DNA of 5,547 bases from Gammaproteobacteria bacterium (GCA_029861795.1 JAOTYS010000329.1:1-5547), one strand, 5' to 3'; positions 1-5,316 are shown, numbered from the stretch's first letter. Numbers and translations are program-made. The notes: generated by a model not told the origin, from the letters alone.

Positions 1-167
1 ACGACATAAGGGCAGTGGTTACACATGAACACCACCAATAGGCCTGGGGCATCGCTGAAGTCACTGAGCGAGAACTCCTTACGTTGTACCGCCCTATTGG
101 TGTTGGGCAGGCTAAAGTCAGGGGCTGGCTCACCGAGCTCAAGCATTGTGGACACCGTCCGTACCAT
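1..167 (-). CDS. Thioredoxin-like / AhpC-TSA-type redox protein, N-terminal part (cut by left edge)
   Basis: The reverse strand encodes the first 55 residues of a protein that continues past the left edge. It has the typical opening of a redoxin-fold protein: a short lead, then [13 protein letters not shown] (residues 12-24), and after a short linker [13 protein letters not shown] (residues 43-55), a beta strand running into a Cys-x-x-Cys redox motif at C49 and C52. The F-x-CNHCPYV form is typical of the soluble 'thioredoxin family proteins' related to AhpC/TSA and ResA-like reductases; no signal peptide is visible, so a cytoplasmic thiol-disulfide role is inferred. The start at 167 is chosen because AGGAG lies at 176-180, 8 bases upstream; an in-frame ATG at 146 has no such site. 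It lies 117 bases downstream of moeB on the same strand, so co-transcription is possible. The substrate cannot be told, and the C-terminal half is unseen. Confidence 0.85.
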   Translation of the reverse strand, partial: MVRTVSTMLELGEPAPDFSLPNTNRAVQRKEFSLSDFSDAPGLLVVFMCNHCPYV

Positions 168-284
168 TGGAAAAGCTCCTACTACCTCTGCGTTGCCGGA
201 CTAGACATCAACTGTGCACGCCACTTAGAACCACACATATTCGTGGCACGCCTCATCGGACTCAAACTGCAAACCGGAGTACGC

Positions 285-1067
285 TCATGAAGCGCGCAAT
301 GATTGCTCGGCGTGACTCGCGGTACGCATGGCACACACCGGGCAGGCCGGGTCCTTGCGCAATCTGCCGGTGCGCCATTCCATGGTGCGGGCGTCTAGCA
401 TCAGTAGACGGCCGTCCAGATCCTCACCGATATTGAGTAGCACCTTGATAGTTTCTGTCGCTTGAATGGTCCCGATGATTCCAACCACAGAGCCAAGGAT
501 TCCGACATCGCCGCACCGCTCGCCCGGCGCGTCGGTCTCGGTATACAGACAGCGGTAACACGGACTGTTGGGTCGATCTAGGCGAAACACCGAGACCTGA
601 CCCTCCAACTGGATGGCTGCGCCTGAGATCAAAGGCGTACTAGTAAGCGCACATGCTCGATTAAGTTCGAAACGAGTGGGGAAGTTGTCAGTGGCGTCCA
701 CCACCGCATCCGCCAGGCGAACCTCCTCAAGCAGTGCGTCCTGCTCAAGTTCATAGCCATGGGTGGTCACTTTGATGTCAGGATTTAACGCACGTAGGGC
801 CTGCTGCGCAGAATCGACTTTCAGGGCGTCGACCCTCGGCGTGGTGTGAGCAATTTGGCGTTGCAGGTTTGACAGATCAACGATATCGTAATCGGACATC
901 ACCAGATGGCCGACCCCACTCGCCGCCAGATACATTATCACCGGTGAGCCCAGGCCTCCGAGTCCAACAACAAGCACCCTTGAACTCAACAGGCGTTGCT
1001 GTCCGTCCACACCGATTTCGGGTAGCATAATCTGCCGACTGTAACGCTGAAGCTGCAATTCATCCAT
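285..1067 (-). CDS. moeB: Molybdopterin-synthase adenylyltransferase MoeB
   Basis: This E1-like (ThiF/MoeB) enzyme uses ATP to adenylate the C-terminal glycine of MoaD so that it can be thiocarboxylated. The 260-residue product is close to E. coli MoeB (about 249). It opens with LQRYSRQIMLPEIG, then the nucleotide-binding GLGGLG at residues 35-40, the acidic patch and RQ of the ATP site (SDYDIVDLSNLQRQ, 58-71), and VDATDN at 123-128 with the Mg/ATP-binding aspartate D127. Two zinc CxxC pairs are present, C170/C173 and C242/C245. C185 lies in the loop corresponding to the mobile catalytic-cysteine region. There is no C-terminal rhodanese domain, so it is MoeB rather than MoeZ/MOCS3. The ATG at 1067 matches the family N-terminus; a GTG at 1127 would add 20 unrelated residues. 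The Shine-Dalgarno sequence is weak (only a GAG near the start). ThiF is the main alternative, but the moa/moe context favours MoeB. Confidence 0.95.
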   Translation of the reverse strand: MDELQLQRYSRQIMLPEIGVDGQQRLLSSRVLVVGLGGLGSPVIMYLAASGVGHLVMSDYDIVDLSNLQRQIAHTTPRVDALKVDSAQQALRALNPDIKVTTHGYELEQDALLEEVRLADAVVDATDNFPTRFELNRACALTSTPLISGAAIQLEGQVSVFRLDRPNSPCYRCLYTETDAPGERCGDVGILGSVVGIIGTIQATETIKVLLNIGEDLDGRLLMLDARTMEWRTGRLRKDPACPVCAMRTASHAEQSLRAS

Positions 1068-1082
1068 GTTTCTCAGTCTAAC

Positions 1083-1196
1083 ATGAGTCACGCGATATTC
1101 GGGCCAGGGCATGACCCCGGCGGACACGCGTCTGCTGCACTAGACTTGATCCGTGCGCTTACCGCCGCCGCGGCGTTAGGCGCTGAAATCTTCTAA
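1083..1196 (+). CDS. Possible 37-residue small ORF upstream of moaC (doubtful)
   Basis: An ATG-to-TAA reading frame of 37 codons fills most of the gap between divergent moeB and moaC and ends 6 bases before the moaC ATG. The product would begin MSHAIFGPGHDPGGHASAA and end with an alanine- and leucine-rich helix-like tail (ALTAAAALGAEIF). I do not recognise it. No Shine-Dalgarno sequence is visible before its ATG, and the region is GC-rich, so an open frame of this length can arise by chance. Its only support is position: moaC also lacks a clear ribosome-binding site, so translation ending at 1196 could help ribosomes re-initiate at 1203. Treat it as a candidate leader peptide, not an established gene. 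Confidence 0.2.
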   Translation: MSHAIFGPGHDPGGHASAALDLIRALTAAAALGAEIF

Positions 1197-1202
1197 AACG
1201 AC

Positions 1203-1688
1203 ATGAGCAAGCTGACGCACTTCAACATCGCAGGCGAAGCACATATGGTGAATGTGGGGGACAAAGCGGTGACCCACAGGGTTGCAATGGCCCAGGGTGA
1301 AATTCACATGCAGCCGGAGACGCTGCAACTGATCGTTGAGGGTGGCCACAAAAAGGGAGACGTGCTGGGAATTGCGCGCACCGCTGGCATCATGGCAGCG
1401 AAACGCACCTCAGAGCTCATCCCGTTGTGTCATCCACTCTCGCTGACCCGAGTTGAGCTCGACCTTGAACCCCTACCAAAAGACCACGCTGTAAGCTGTC
1501 GCGCCACAGTTGAGACGCATGGACGCACCGGCGTGGAAATGGAGGCGCTTACTGCTGTGCAAATCGCATTGCTTACCGTGTACGACATGTGCAAGGCCGT
1601 CGACCGTGGAATGACTCTGACAAACATTGGTCTTGTGGAAAAGCAAGGCGGCAAATCTGGTCATTGGAAACGAGGAAAGAATCCATAG
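1203..1688 (+). CDS. moaC: Cyclic pyranopterin monophosphate synthase MoaC
   Basis: MoaC converts 3',8-cyclo-7,8-dihydro-GTP, made by MoaA, into cyclic pyranopterin monophosphate, the first stable Moco intermediate. The product is 161 residues, the same length as E. coli MoaC, and aligns from its first residues ([15 protein letters not shown]). Family landmarks are all present: GGHKKGDV with K51, AARTAG/AAKRT-type helix at 59-69, IPLCHP with C76 and H77, GVEMEALTA at 110-118 with E112 and E114, and YDMCKA at 127-132 with D128 and K131; K51, D128 and K131 are the residues known as essential in E. coli MoaC. The start at 1203 is fixed by this alignment, yet the bases before it (tctaaaacgac) contain no Shine-Dalgarno match. 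Its stop codon TAG shares its last base with the GTG start of moeA. moaA, usually close by, is not in this window. Confidence 0.97.
   Translation: MSKLTHFNIAGEAHMVNVGDKAVTHRVAMAQGEIHMQPETLQLIVEGGHKKGDVLGIARTAGIMAAKRTSELIPLCHPLSLTRVELDLEPLPKDHAVSCRATVETHGRTGVEMEALTAVQIALLTVYDMCKAVDRGMTLTNIGLVEKQGGKSGHWKRGKNP
1672..1679 (+). promoter_or_regulatory. Ribosome-binding site deciding the moeA GTG start
   Basis: GAGGAAAG lies inside the last codons of moaC, with its AGGA core 11 bases before the GTG at 1688. It supports that GTG, which overlaps the moaC stop as TAGTG, over upstream in-frame starts inside moaC that have no conserved N-terminus. The arrangement implies translational coupling of moeA to moaC. 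Confidence 0.6.
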
Positions 1689-2947
1689 TGTCCTCTAGCC
1701 ACGCGCCTCAATCGAGCTGTGACCTCGATCCTGGCTCTTTGTCGGTAGAGCAGGCACTGCACCGAATGCGCACGGCGATACAACCCGTTACCGGGTTTGA
1801 GTGTCTGTCTCTACGTCACGCACTTGGTTACGTCGTTAGGGAGGATATTCGATCACCCCTCGATGTGCCTTCACACACCAATTCCGCCATGGACGGGTAT
1901 GCGATAAGAGCTGCGGACGTACAAGGTTCAGATGGCACCGACCTTAAGGTCTTGGGCACAGCATGGGCCGGCAGGTCATACAGCGGAACCGTTGGAGCGG
2001 GGCAATGTGTACGCATTATGACCGGCGCGGTGATGCCCAATGGCGCCGATACGGTGGTAATGCAGGAACAGGTAGAACAACGCGATGACTACATCCATGT
2101 CGCAGGACAACATCGAATAGGACAAAACGTTCGCGCAGCCGGCGAAGATGTGCGCCGCGACGACGTAGTAATCGCCGCCGGGTCAATGTTACGACCTTCG
2201 GACTTGGGAGTACTGGCGTCCATCGGCGTTGCTGAAGTCAAAGTCTATCGGAGTATTCGCGTCGCGTTTTTCTCCACTGGAGACGAGTTGCGCTCCCTTG
2301 GTCAGACCATTCAGGACGGAGAAGTCTACGACAGCAACCGCTACACCTTATACGGCATGCTCACCCGACTAGGGGTGGAGATTGTAGACATGGGGGTGGT
2401 ACGCGATGATCCCGAGGCTACTCGCGAAGCATTCCTAAAGGCCGCGGCCGTGGCTGACGTGATCATTACCTCCGCAGGCGCGTCGGTGGGTGAAGCCGAT
2501 TTTATCAAGGAAACCCTAGATCAAGTGGGCTCGGTGAACTTTTGGAAAATCTCGATGAAGCCCGGTAGGCCATTGGCATTCGGTCGGGTGGATAACGCTT
2601 GGTTTTTCGGGTTGCCGGGTAATCCGGTGTCGGTGATGGTCACCTTCTACCAATTCGTGCAGCCAGCTATCAAAAGGTTGATGGGTCAACGCGAAGTCAA
2701 TCCCATCCGAATCAAAGCACGCAGTGGCTCGAGATTGCGTAAGCGACCCGGTCGCACCGAGTTTCAACGTGGCTTGGTAGAACCCGATGCGCACGGAGAG
2801 CTGTTGGTGCGCAGTACTGGCGAGCAAGGCTCGGGGATATTGAGCTCGATGACCAAAGCCAACTGTTTCATTGTGTTGCCTAAAGACAGTGGCGATGTGG
2901 AGGCAGGTGACTTGGTGGAAATCCAGCCGTTCGAAGGACTGGTCTAG
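1688..2947 (+). CDS. moeA: Molybdopterin molybdenumtransferase MoeA
   Basis: MoeA inserts molybdate into adenylylated molybdopterin, releasing AMP. The 419-residue product is near the family length (E. coli 411). Landmarks in order: SLSVEQAL helix (17-24), NSAMDGYAI with D69 (65-73), RIMTGAVMPNGADTVV with T112 (109-124), FFSTGDEL with D199/E200 (194-201), YDSN with D215, the substrate loop SAGASVGEADF (262-272) with D271, KPGRPLAFG (291-299), GLPGNPVS (308-315), and a C-terminal domain-IV segment with RTEFQRG (356-362). These match E. coli D59, T100, E188, D228, D259, P298 and P301 by position. Oddly the usual SGGVS of the loop reads SAGAS. The GTG start at 1688 overlaps the moaC stop by one base and has an upstream GAGGA site. 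It is followed by a methyltransferase gene 23 bases away, probably in the same transcript. No fused gephyrin-like G domain is present. Confidence 0.95.
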   Translation: MSSSHAPQSSCDLDPGSLSVEQALHRMRTAIQPVTGFECLSLRHALGYVVREDIRSPLDVPSHTNSAMDGYAIRAADVQGSDGTDLKVLGTAWAGRSYSGTVGAGQCVRIMTGAVMPNGADTVVMQEQVEQRDDYIHVAGQHRIGQNVRAAGEDVRRDDVVIAAGSMLRPSDLGVLASIGVAEVKVYRSIRVAFFSTGDELRSLGQTIQDGEVYDSNRYTLYGMLTRLGVEIVDMGVVRDDPEATREAFLKAAAVADVIITSAGASVGEADFIKETLDQVGSVNFWKISMKPGRPLAFGRVDNAWFFGLPGNPVSVMVTFYQFVQPAIKRLMGQREVNPIRIKARSGSRLRKRPGRTEFQRGLVEPDAHGELLVRSTGEQGSGILSSMTKANCFIVLPKDSGDVEAGDLVEIQPFEGLV

Positions 2948-2970
2948 CCTATTATCAAGGCGCCGTAGTA

Positions 2971-3525
2971 TTGAAATCGGATATTGCGCGTTGGAATCAG
3001 AAATACGCTAAGCGCACGCCAGATTTTCAGCCGGATACGCTGCTTACTGATTTCCAAGACCTGCTCACGGGTGGCGGAGCTGCTATCGACATCGCTTGCG
3101 GCGTGGGACAAAACGCCCTGTTCCTCGCGAGAAGAGGATACCAAGCATTCGCTGTTGACTGCAGCGTGGTGGGAGTGCGCTACTGCATGGAAGCAGCACA
3201 GCAAGAGGGACTTGCGGTGTTTCCCTTTGTTGCAGATCTTGACCGTTACCGGCTGCCAAAGAATCAGTTTGATATCATTGTGGTGTTCCGCTTCCTCAAT
3301 CGAGAGCTAATAACAAACATCAAGCACGCGCTTAAACACGATGGATTAGTCTTCTATCAGACATTCAACCGAAATTTTCTCGCTGAGCACCCCGAATTCA
3401 ACCCTGCCTACATTGTGCGGCCCGGAGAACTATCGGAGATGTTCGCAGACCTTGTCTGCTGCGCCACCAACGACGCTGACTGCACAACCGAATCCCAAAC
3501 TTATTGGATTGGTCGAAAAAACTAG
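2971..3525 (+). CDS. Class I SAM-dependent methyltransferase, small TehB-like type, substrate unknown
   Basis: The 184-residue protein has a Rossmann-type methyltransferase core. It begins with DIARWNQKYA (residues 4-13), the W-N-x-K-Y opening often seen in TehB/thiopurine-type enzymes. Motif I is AIDIACGVGQNALFLA (38-53) with the SAM-binding C43-G-V-G; VD at 62-63 gives the acidic residue at the end of strand 2. VADLDRY (87-93) and FDIIVVFRFLNREL (100-113) fit motifs II-III, followed by GLVFYQTFN (125-133) and a late YIVRPGEL (147-154) seen in this subgroup. The TTG start at 2971 puts the W-N-x-K-Y motif at the N-terminus; AAGG at 2957-2960 is a moderate ribosome-binding site. No upstream ATG fits. 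It lies 23 bases after moeA, so it is probably co-transcribed, but nothing in the sequence ties it to Moco chemistry. No membrane segment is visible. Confidence 0.85.
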   Translation: MKSDIARWNQKYAKRTPDFQPDTLLTDFQDLLTGGGAAIDIACGVGQNALFLARRGYQAFAVDCSVVGVRYCMEAAQQEGLAVFPFVADLDRYRLPKNQFDIIVVFRFLNRELITNIKHALKHDGLVFYQTFNRNFLAEHPEFNPAYIVRPGELSEMFADLVCCATNDADCTTESQTYWIGRKN

Positions 3526-3529
3526 TGAT

Positions 3530-3551
3530 AAACGCTGCGGTATAAGCGTTT
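3530..3551. terminator. Small perfect hairpin between convergent genes, possible terminator
   Basis: AAACGCT (3530-3536) and AGCGTTT (3545-3551) are perfect inverted repeats around an 8-base loop, starting 4 bases after the methyltransferase stop and ending 17 bases short of the DUF1244 stop on the other strand. On the minus strand six T residues (complement of 3516-3521) follow about 8 bases beyond the stem. The stem is only 7 bp with 3 G-C pairs and the T tract is displaced, so it is a weak candidate terminator; its position between two converging genes is the main argument. Confidence 0.35.
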
Positions 3552-3574
3552 CAGTACGACAAGCGATTTCAGTA
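3544..3574. repeat. Imperfect direct repeat at the 3' end of the DUF1244 gene
   Basis: AAGCGTTTCAGTA (3544-3556) is followed after CGAC by AAGCGATTTCAGTA (3561-3574), identical except for one extra A. The second copy contains the DUF1244 stop codon (complement of 3569-3571). The first copy overlaps the right arm of the hairpin at 3530-3551. A short local duplication is the simplest explanation; no function is evident. Confidence 0.5.
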
Positions 3575-3874
3575 CTCGGTGGCCTTCTTGTTCGACTGTT
3601 CGAACGCCGCGAGCTGTTCTGGCGTTGGCTTCTCTTGGTACTGATCCTTGTAATCGGAATACGGCATGCCATAAATAATTTCCCGCGCCTCATCATAGGA
3701 GATATCGATGCCGCGCTCCGCCGCCGCGCCTGTATACCACTTCGCCATGCAATTTCGGCAAAAATAGGCGAGGTTCATCAGATCAATATTCTGCACCTCG
3801 GGATTCTTTTTAAGGTGTTCCGCTAGCTTGCGAAATACCGCTGCCTCAATCTCGGTCCGGGTTTCGTCTTTCAT
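3569..3874 (-). CDS. DUF1244 (SMc04008-like) small helical protein of unknown function
   Basis: The 101-residue product matches the DUF1244 family: a conserved N-terminal TRTEIEAAVFRKLAEHL helix (residues 5-21), VQNIDLMNLAYFCRNCMAKWY (27-47), DEAREIIYGMPY (61-72), and TPEQLAAFE (84-92). The FCRNC motif holds C39 and C42, which could bind metal or form a disulfide, but this is inference. The protein is predicted soluble and mostly helical, with no signal peptide or membrane span. The family is found in proteobacteria and has no established function. The ATG at 3874 has GGAGA (complement of 3883-3887) 8 bases upstream. It begins 18 bases after the moaE stop, so it is probably the third gene of a moaD-moaE operon. 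Its 3' end faces the methyltransferase gene, 43 bases away. Confidence 0.9.
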   Translation of the reverse strand: MKDETRTEIEAAVFRKLAEHLKKNPEVQNIDLMNLAYFCRNCMAKWYTGAAAERGIDISYDEAREIIYGMPYSDYKDQYQEKPTPEQLAAFEQSNKKATEY

Positions 3875-3892
3875 CTGTAAAGTCTCCGAGCT

Positions 3893-4330
3893 CTAACCTG
3901 GGGTATTACTCTGCACCCATCGTTGTCCACCCTCTAGGCTTTCTTTTTTCCAGAATGGTGCTGTGGATTTCAATTCTTCCATCAGGAACCGACACGCATC
4001 GAACGCGGCAGCGCGGTGGGCGGACCAAACCGCCACTAAAACAATAGGATCATTCGGGGTAATTGTCCCAACACGGTGGATAATCACGGTGTCTAAAATA
4101 TCCCACCGCTCAAGAGCCTGTTCACTGATTTTTTCCAGATGCTTGGCGGTCATTTTTGGGTAATGCTCCAAGCTCATTGACTGCACTGCGTCTCCTTCGT
4201 TGAAATCACGCATAGTTCCAACAAACACTGCAGTGGCCCCGAATTTATTGGTGAGCTCAGGCGTCAGCTGTTGGTGTCGCTTGACTTCCGCCCACGGTTC
4301 GAAACCCTGTTCTCGCAATTCCACCTTCAT
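3893..4330 (-). CDS. moaE: Molybdopterin synthase catalytic subunit MoaE
   Basis: MoaE is the large subunit of molybdopterin synthase; in a MoaD2-MoaE2 heterotetramer it binds cyclic pyranopterin monophosphate and accepts two sulfurs from MoaD thiocarboxylate. The 145-residue product is near the usual 140-150. It shows FVGTMRDFNEGD (36-47) with the substrate-binding arginine R41, LEHYPKM (54-60), HRVGTI (85-90), SAHRAAAFDAC (103-113), and the active-site block K121-STAPFW-K128-KE. The seven-residue spacing K121/K128 equals that of E. coli K119/K126, the lysines that hold MoaD Gly-Gly and substrate. Its ATG overlaps the moaD stop by four bases (ATGA), and a G-rich stretch inside the moaD end (GGGGGTGG) can serve as its ribosome-binding site, so the two subunits should be translated together. 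The DUF1244 gene follows. Confidence 0.96.
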   Translation of the reverse strand: MKVELREQGFEPWAEVKRHQQLTPELTNKFGATAVFVGTMRDFNEGDAVQSMSLEHYPKMTAKHLEKISEQALERWDILDTVIIHRVGTITPNDPIVLVAVWSAHRAAAFDACRFLMEELKSTAPFWKKESLEGGQRWVQSNTPG

Positions 4331-4566
4331 CGTCCACCCCCGGTGACTGGCGGAAAGAAGGCGACCTCATCGCCATCGTGAACCACCGTATCCGCCTTCT
4401 CGTATTCCATGTTGACCGTCATTAGCAGATTATCTGGGATATCGCTACCGCTGGTCACACATCGCCATACTTCTCCCACGGTAGCAGGTTTGGGCAGCTC
4501 TATCGTCTTGTCCTTGATCCCAGTCTGTTCGCGCAAGCTTGCGAAAAACCGAACCGTTACTGTCAT
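4327..4566 (-). CDS. moaD: Molybdopterin synthase sulfur-carrier subunit MoaD, with unusual Gly-Gly-Gly-Arg C-terminus
   Basis: MoaD is the ubiquitin-fold small subunit of molybdopterin synthase; MoeB adenylates its C-terminal glycine, which is then converted to the thiocarboxylate that donates sulfur in MoaE. The 79-residue product matches family length (E. coli 81): VTVRFFASLREQTG (3-16) for the first hairpin, a middle helix around VGEVWRCV (30-37), VNMEYEKADTVV (51-62), and the hallmark DGDEVAFFPPVTGG (64-77). In the family, Gly-Gly is the exact C-terminus; here two more residues, G78 and R79, follow. The extra Arg codon CGA comes from the overlap in which the moaD stop TGA is part of the moaE ATGA. 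The ATG at 4566 matches the family start but has no clear Shine-Dalgarno. It is the first gene of the minus-strand unit moaD-moaE-DUF1244. The call as MoaD rather than ThiS rests on length, the FFPPV motif and moaE next to it. Confidence 0.93.
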   Translation of the reverse strand: MTVTVRFFASLREQTGIKDKTIELPKPATVGEVWRCVTSGSDIPDNLLMTVNMEYEKADTVVHDGDEVAFFPPVTGGGR

Positions 4567-4670
4567 AGCATGTGAACACCAATCACCTGATCTGACACTT
4601 TAATCTACCATCTGTACCGGCGAACTGCGATAGATCATAGTGCGAGTGCGTCCCCCCGATGAACGGCTGC

Positions 4671-4692
4671 TATACCAAGACAGCGGTATAAT
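4671..4692 (+). promoter_or_regulatory. Candidate moaB promoter: consensus -10 box with overlapping dyad
   Basis: A perfect TATAAT lies at 4687-4692, 27 bases before the moaB ATG, so RNA would begin near 4699. No TTGACA-like -35 is found at 16-18 bp spacing (the bases near 4664-4669 read cggctg), and there is no TGn extension. TATACC (4671-4676) and GGTATA (4685-4690) form a perfect 6-bp dyad with an 8-base spacer that overlaps the -10 box, a place where a dimeric regulator could bind. It does not fit the known ModE site pattern. The same 153-base gap must also carry the promoter of divergent moaD; TATGAT (complement of 4634-4639) is a weak candidate on that strand. Confidence 0.45.
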
Positions 4693-4719
4693 TCCTATAT
4701 CGAAACAGAGGGTCATGCC

Positions 4720-5259
4720 ATGCCAAAGACAGCTTCCGGACCAAGAGAAAGGGCATTCATTCCCATCGGCATCGCAGTGCTGGTGGTGTCTGACTCGCGC
4801 ACCGAGAAAACCGACAAGTCTGGGGAACTCCTTGTTAAGCGTATCGAGAACGCAGGCCATCGGTTACATGATAAGCGCATCGTCCCGGATAACATCTACC
4901 AGATACGCGCCGTAGTAGCCCAATGGGTTGCCGACAACGACGTGCAGGTGGTGATAACGACCGGCGGTACCGGCGTCACCGGCCGCGACGGCACGCCAGA
5001 AGCAGTGACCCCATTGCTTGACAAAGAACTCGACGGTTTTGGCGAGATGTTTCGTGTGCTCTCCTATGAAAGCATTGGGGCATCGACGCTACAGTCACGC
5101 GCCGTAGCAGGCACCAGCAACGGCACCTATGTGTTCTGCCTGCCTGGTTCTTCAGGGGCTTGTGCAGACGCCTGGGACAAACTCATTCAACATCAGCTGG
5201 ACTACCGCACACAGCCCTGCAATCTGGTAGAACTTATGCCCAGACTACTGGAGAAGTAA
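4720..5259 (+). CDS. moaB: Molybdenum cofactor biosynthesis protein MoaB (MogA/MoaB family, probable molybdopterin adenylyltransferase)
   Basis: The 179-residue product has the MoCF-binding fold of MogA/MoaB, which adenylylates molybdopterin before MoeA inserts molybdate. It follows E. coli MoaB (170 residues) along its length: FIPIGIAVLVVSDSRT (13-28), DKSGELL (32-38), VVITTGGTGVTGRD (77-90), GFGEMFRVLSYESIGASTLQSRAVAG (106-131), and FCLPGSSGACADAWDKLI (139-156), ending with RTQPCNLVEL. The TGGTG loop at 81-85, D90, the TPEA block at 92-95, and LPGS at 141-144 are the nucleotide/pterin-binding residues of the family. The ATG at 4720 has GAGGG (4708-4712) 7 bases upstream; an out-of-frame ATG at 4715 is ignored. 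A TATAAT box sits just upstream. It stands alone on the plus strand, divergent from moaD and convergent with the Nudix gene. No mogA is seen here, so MoaB may fill that role. Confidence 0.95.
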   Translation: MPKTASGPRERAFIPIGIAVLVVSDSRTEKTDKSGELLVKRIENAGHRLHDKRIVPDNIYQIRAVVAQWVADNDVQVVITTGGTGVTGRDGTPEAVTPLLDKELDGFGEMFRVLSYESIGASTLQSRAVAGTSNGTYVFCLPGSSGACADAWDKLIQHQLDYRTQPCNLVELMPRLLEK

Positions 5260-5316
5260 GTGACGGACTGGCCCCACGCGTTCAACCGTGCGGCCGTGGA
5301 CGCAGGTTCACCGCCT

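Noticed and set aside
33..102. 10-base perfect inverted repeat (CACCAATAGG at 33-42, complement at 93-102)
   Set aside because: It is inside coding sequence with a 50-base separation; such a match is expected about once by chance in a window of this size.
84..436. Two overlapping plus-strand frames (84-290 and 146-436) at the left end
   Set aside because: They run antisense to the thioredoxin-like gene and the 3' end of moeB, show no recognisable motif, and have no ribosome-binding site.
1068..1127. Longer moeB beginning at a GTG at 1127
   Set aside because: The extra 20 residues have no counterpart in MoeB, and the ATG at 1067 gives the exact family N-terminus (LQRYSRQIMLPEIG).
1589..1687. 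Longer moeA beginning at an ATG inside moaC
   Set aside because: It would overlap moaC by 100 bases and add residues unlike MoeA; the GTG at 1688 with the GAGGA site is better.
3413..3826. Plus-strand frame of 137 codons with a hydrophobic stretch, across the convergent junction
   Set aside because: It starts inside the methyltransferase gene and is antisense to DUF1244, which is a clear family match; the hydrophobic segment is a by-product of the opposite strand.
4567..4719. Moco riboswitch or ModE binding site upstream of the moa genes
   Set aside because: The gap is short and shared by two divergent genes, I see no extended multi-helix RNA structure, and the TATACC-N8-GGTATA dyad does not fit the ModE pattern of TATA-rich half-sites.
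4600..4915. Frames on both strands across the moaD-moaB gap (minus 4600-4860, plus 4640-4915)
   Set aside because: Both run into moaB coding sequence in the wrong frame or strand, resemble no protein I know, and would cover the promoter region.
5260..5316. Possible terminator between moaB and the Nudix gene (GTGGAC-GCAG-GTTCAC)
   Set aside because: The stem is 6 bp with one G-T pair and no T tract follows on either strand.
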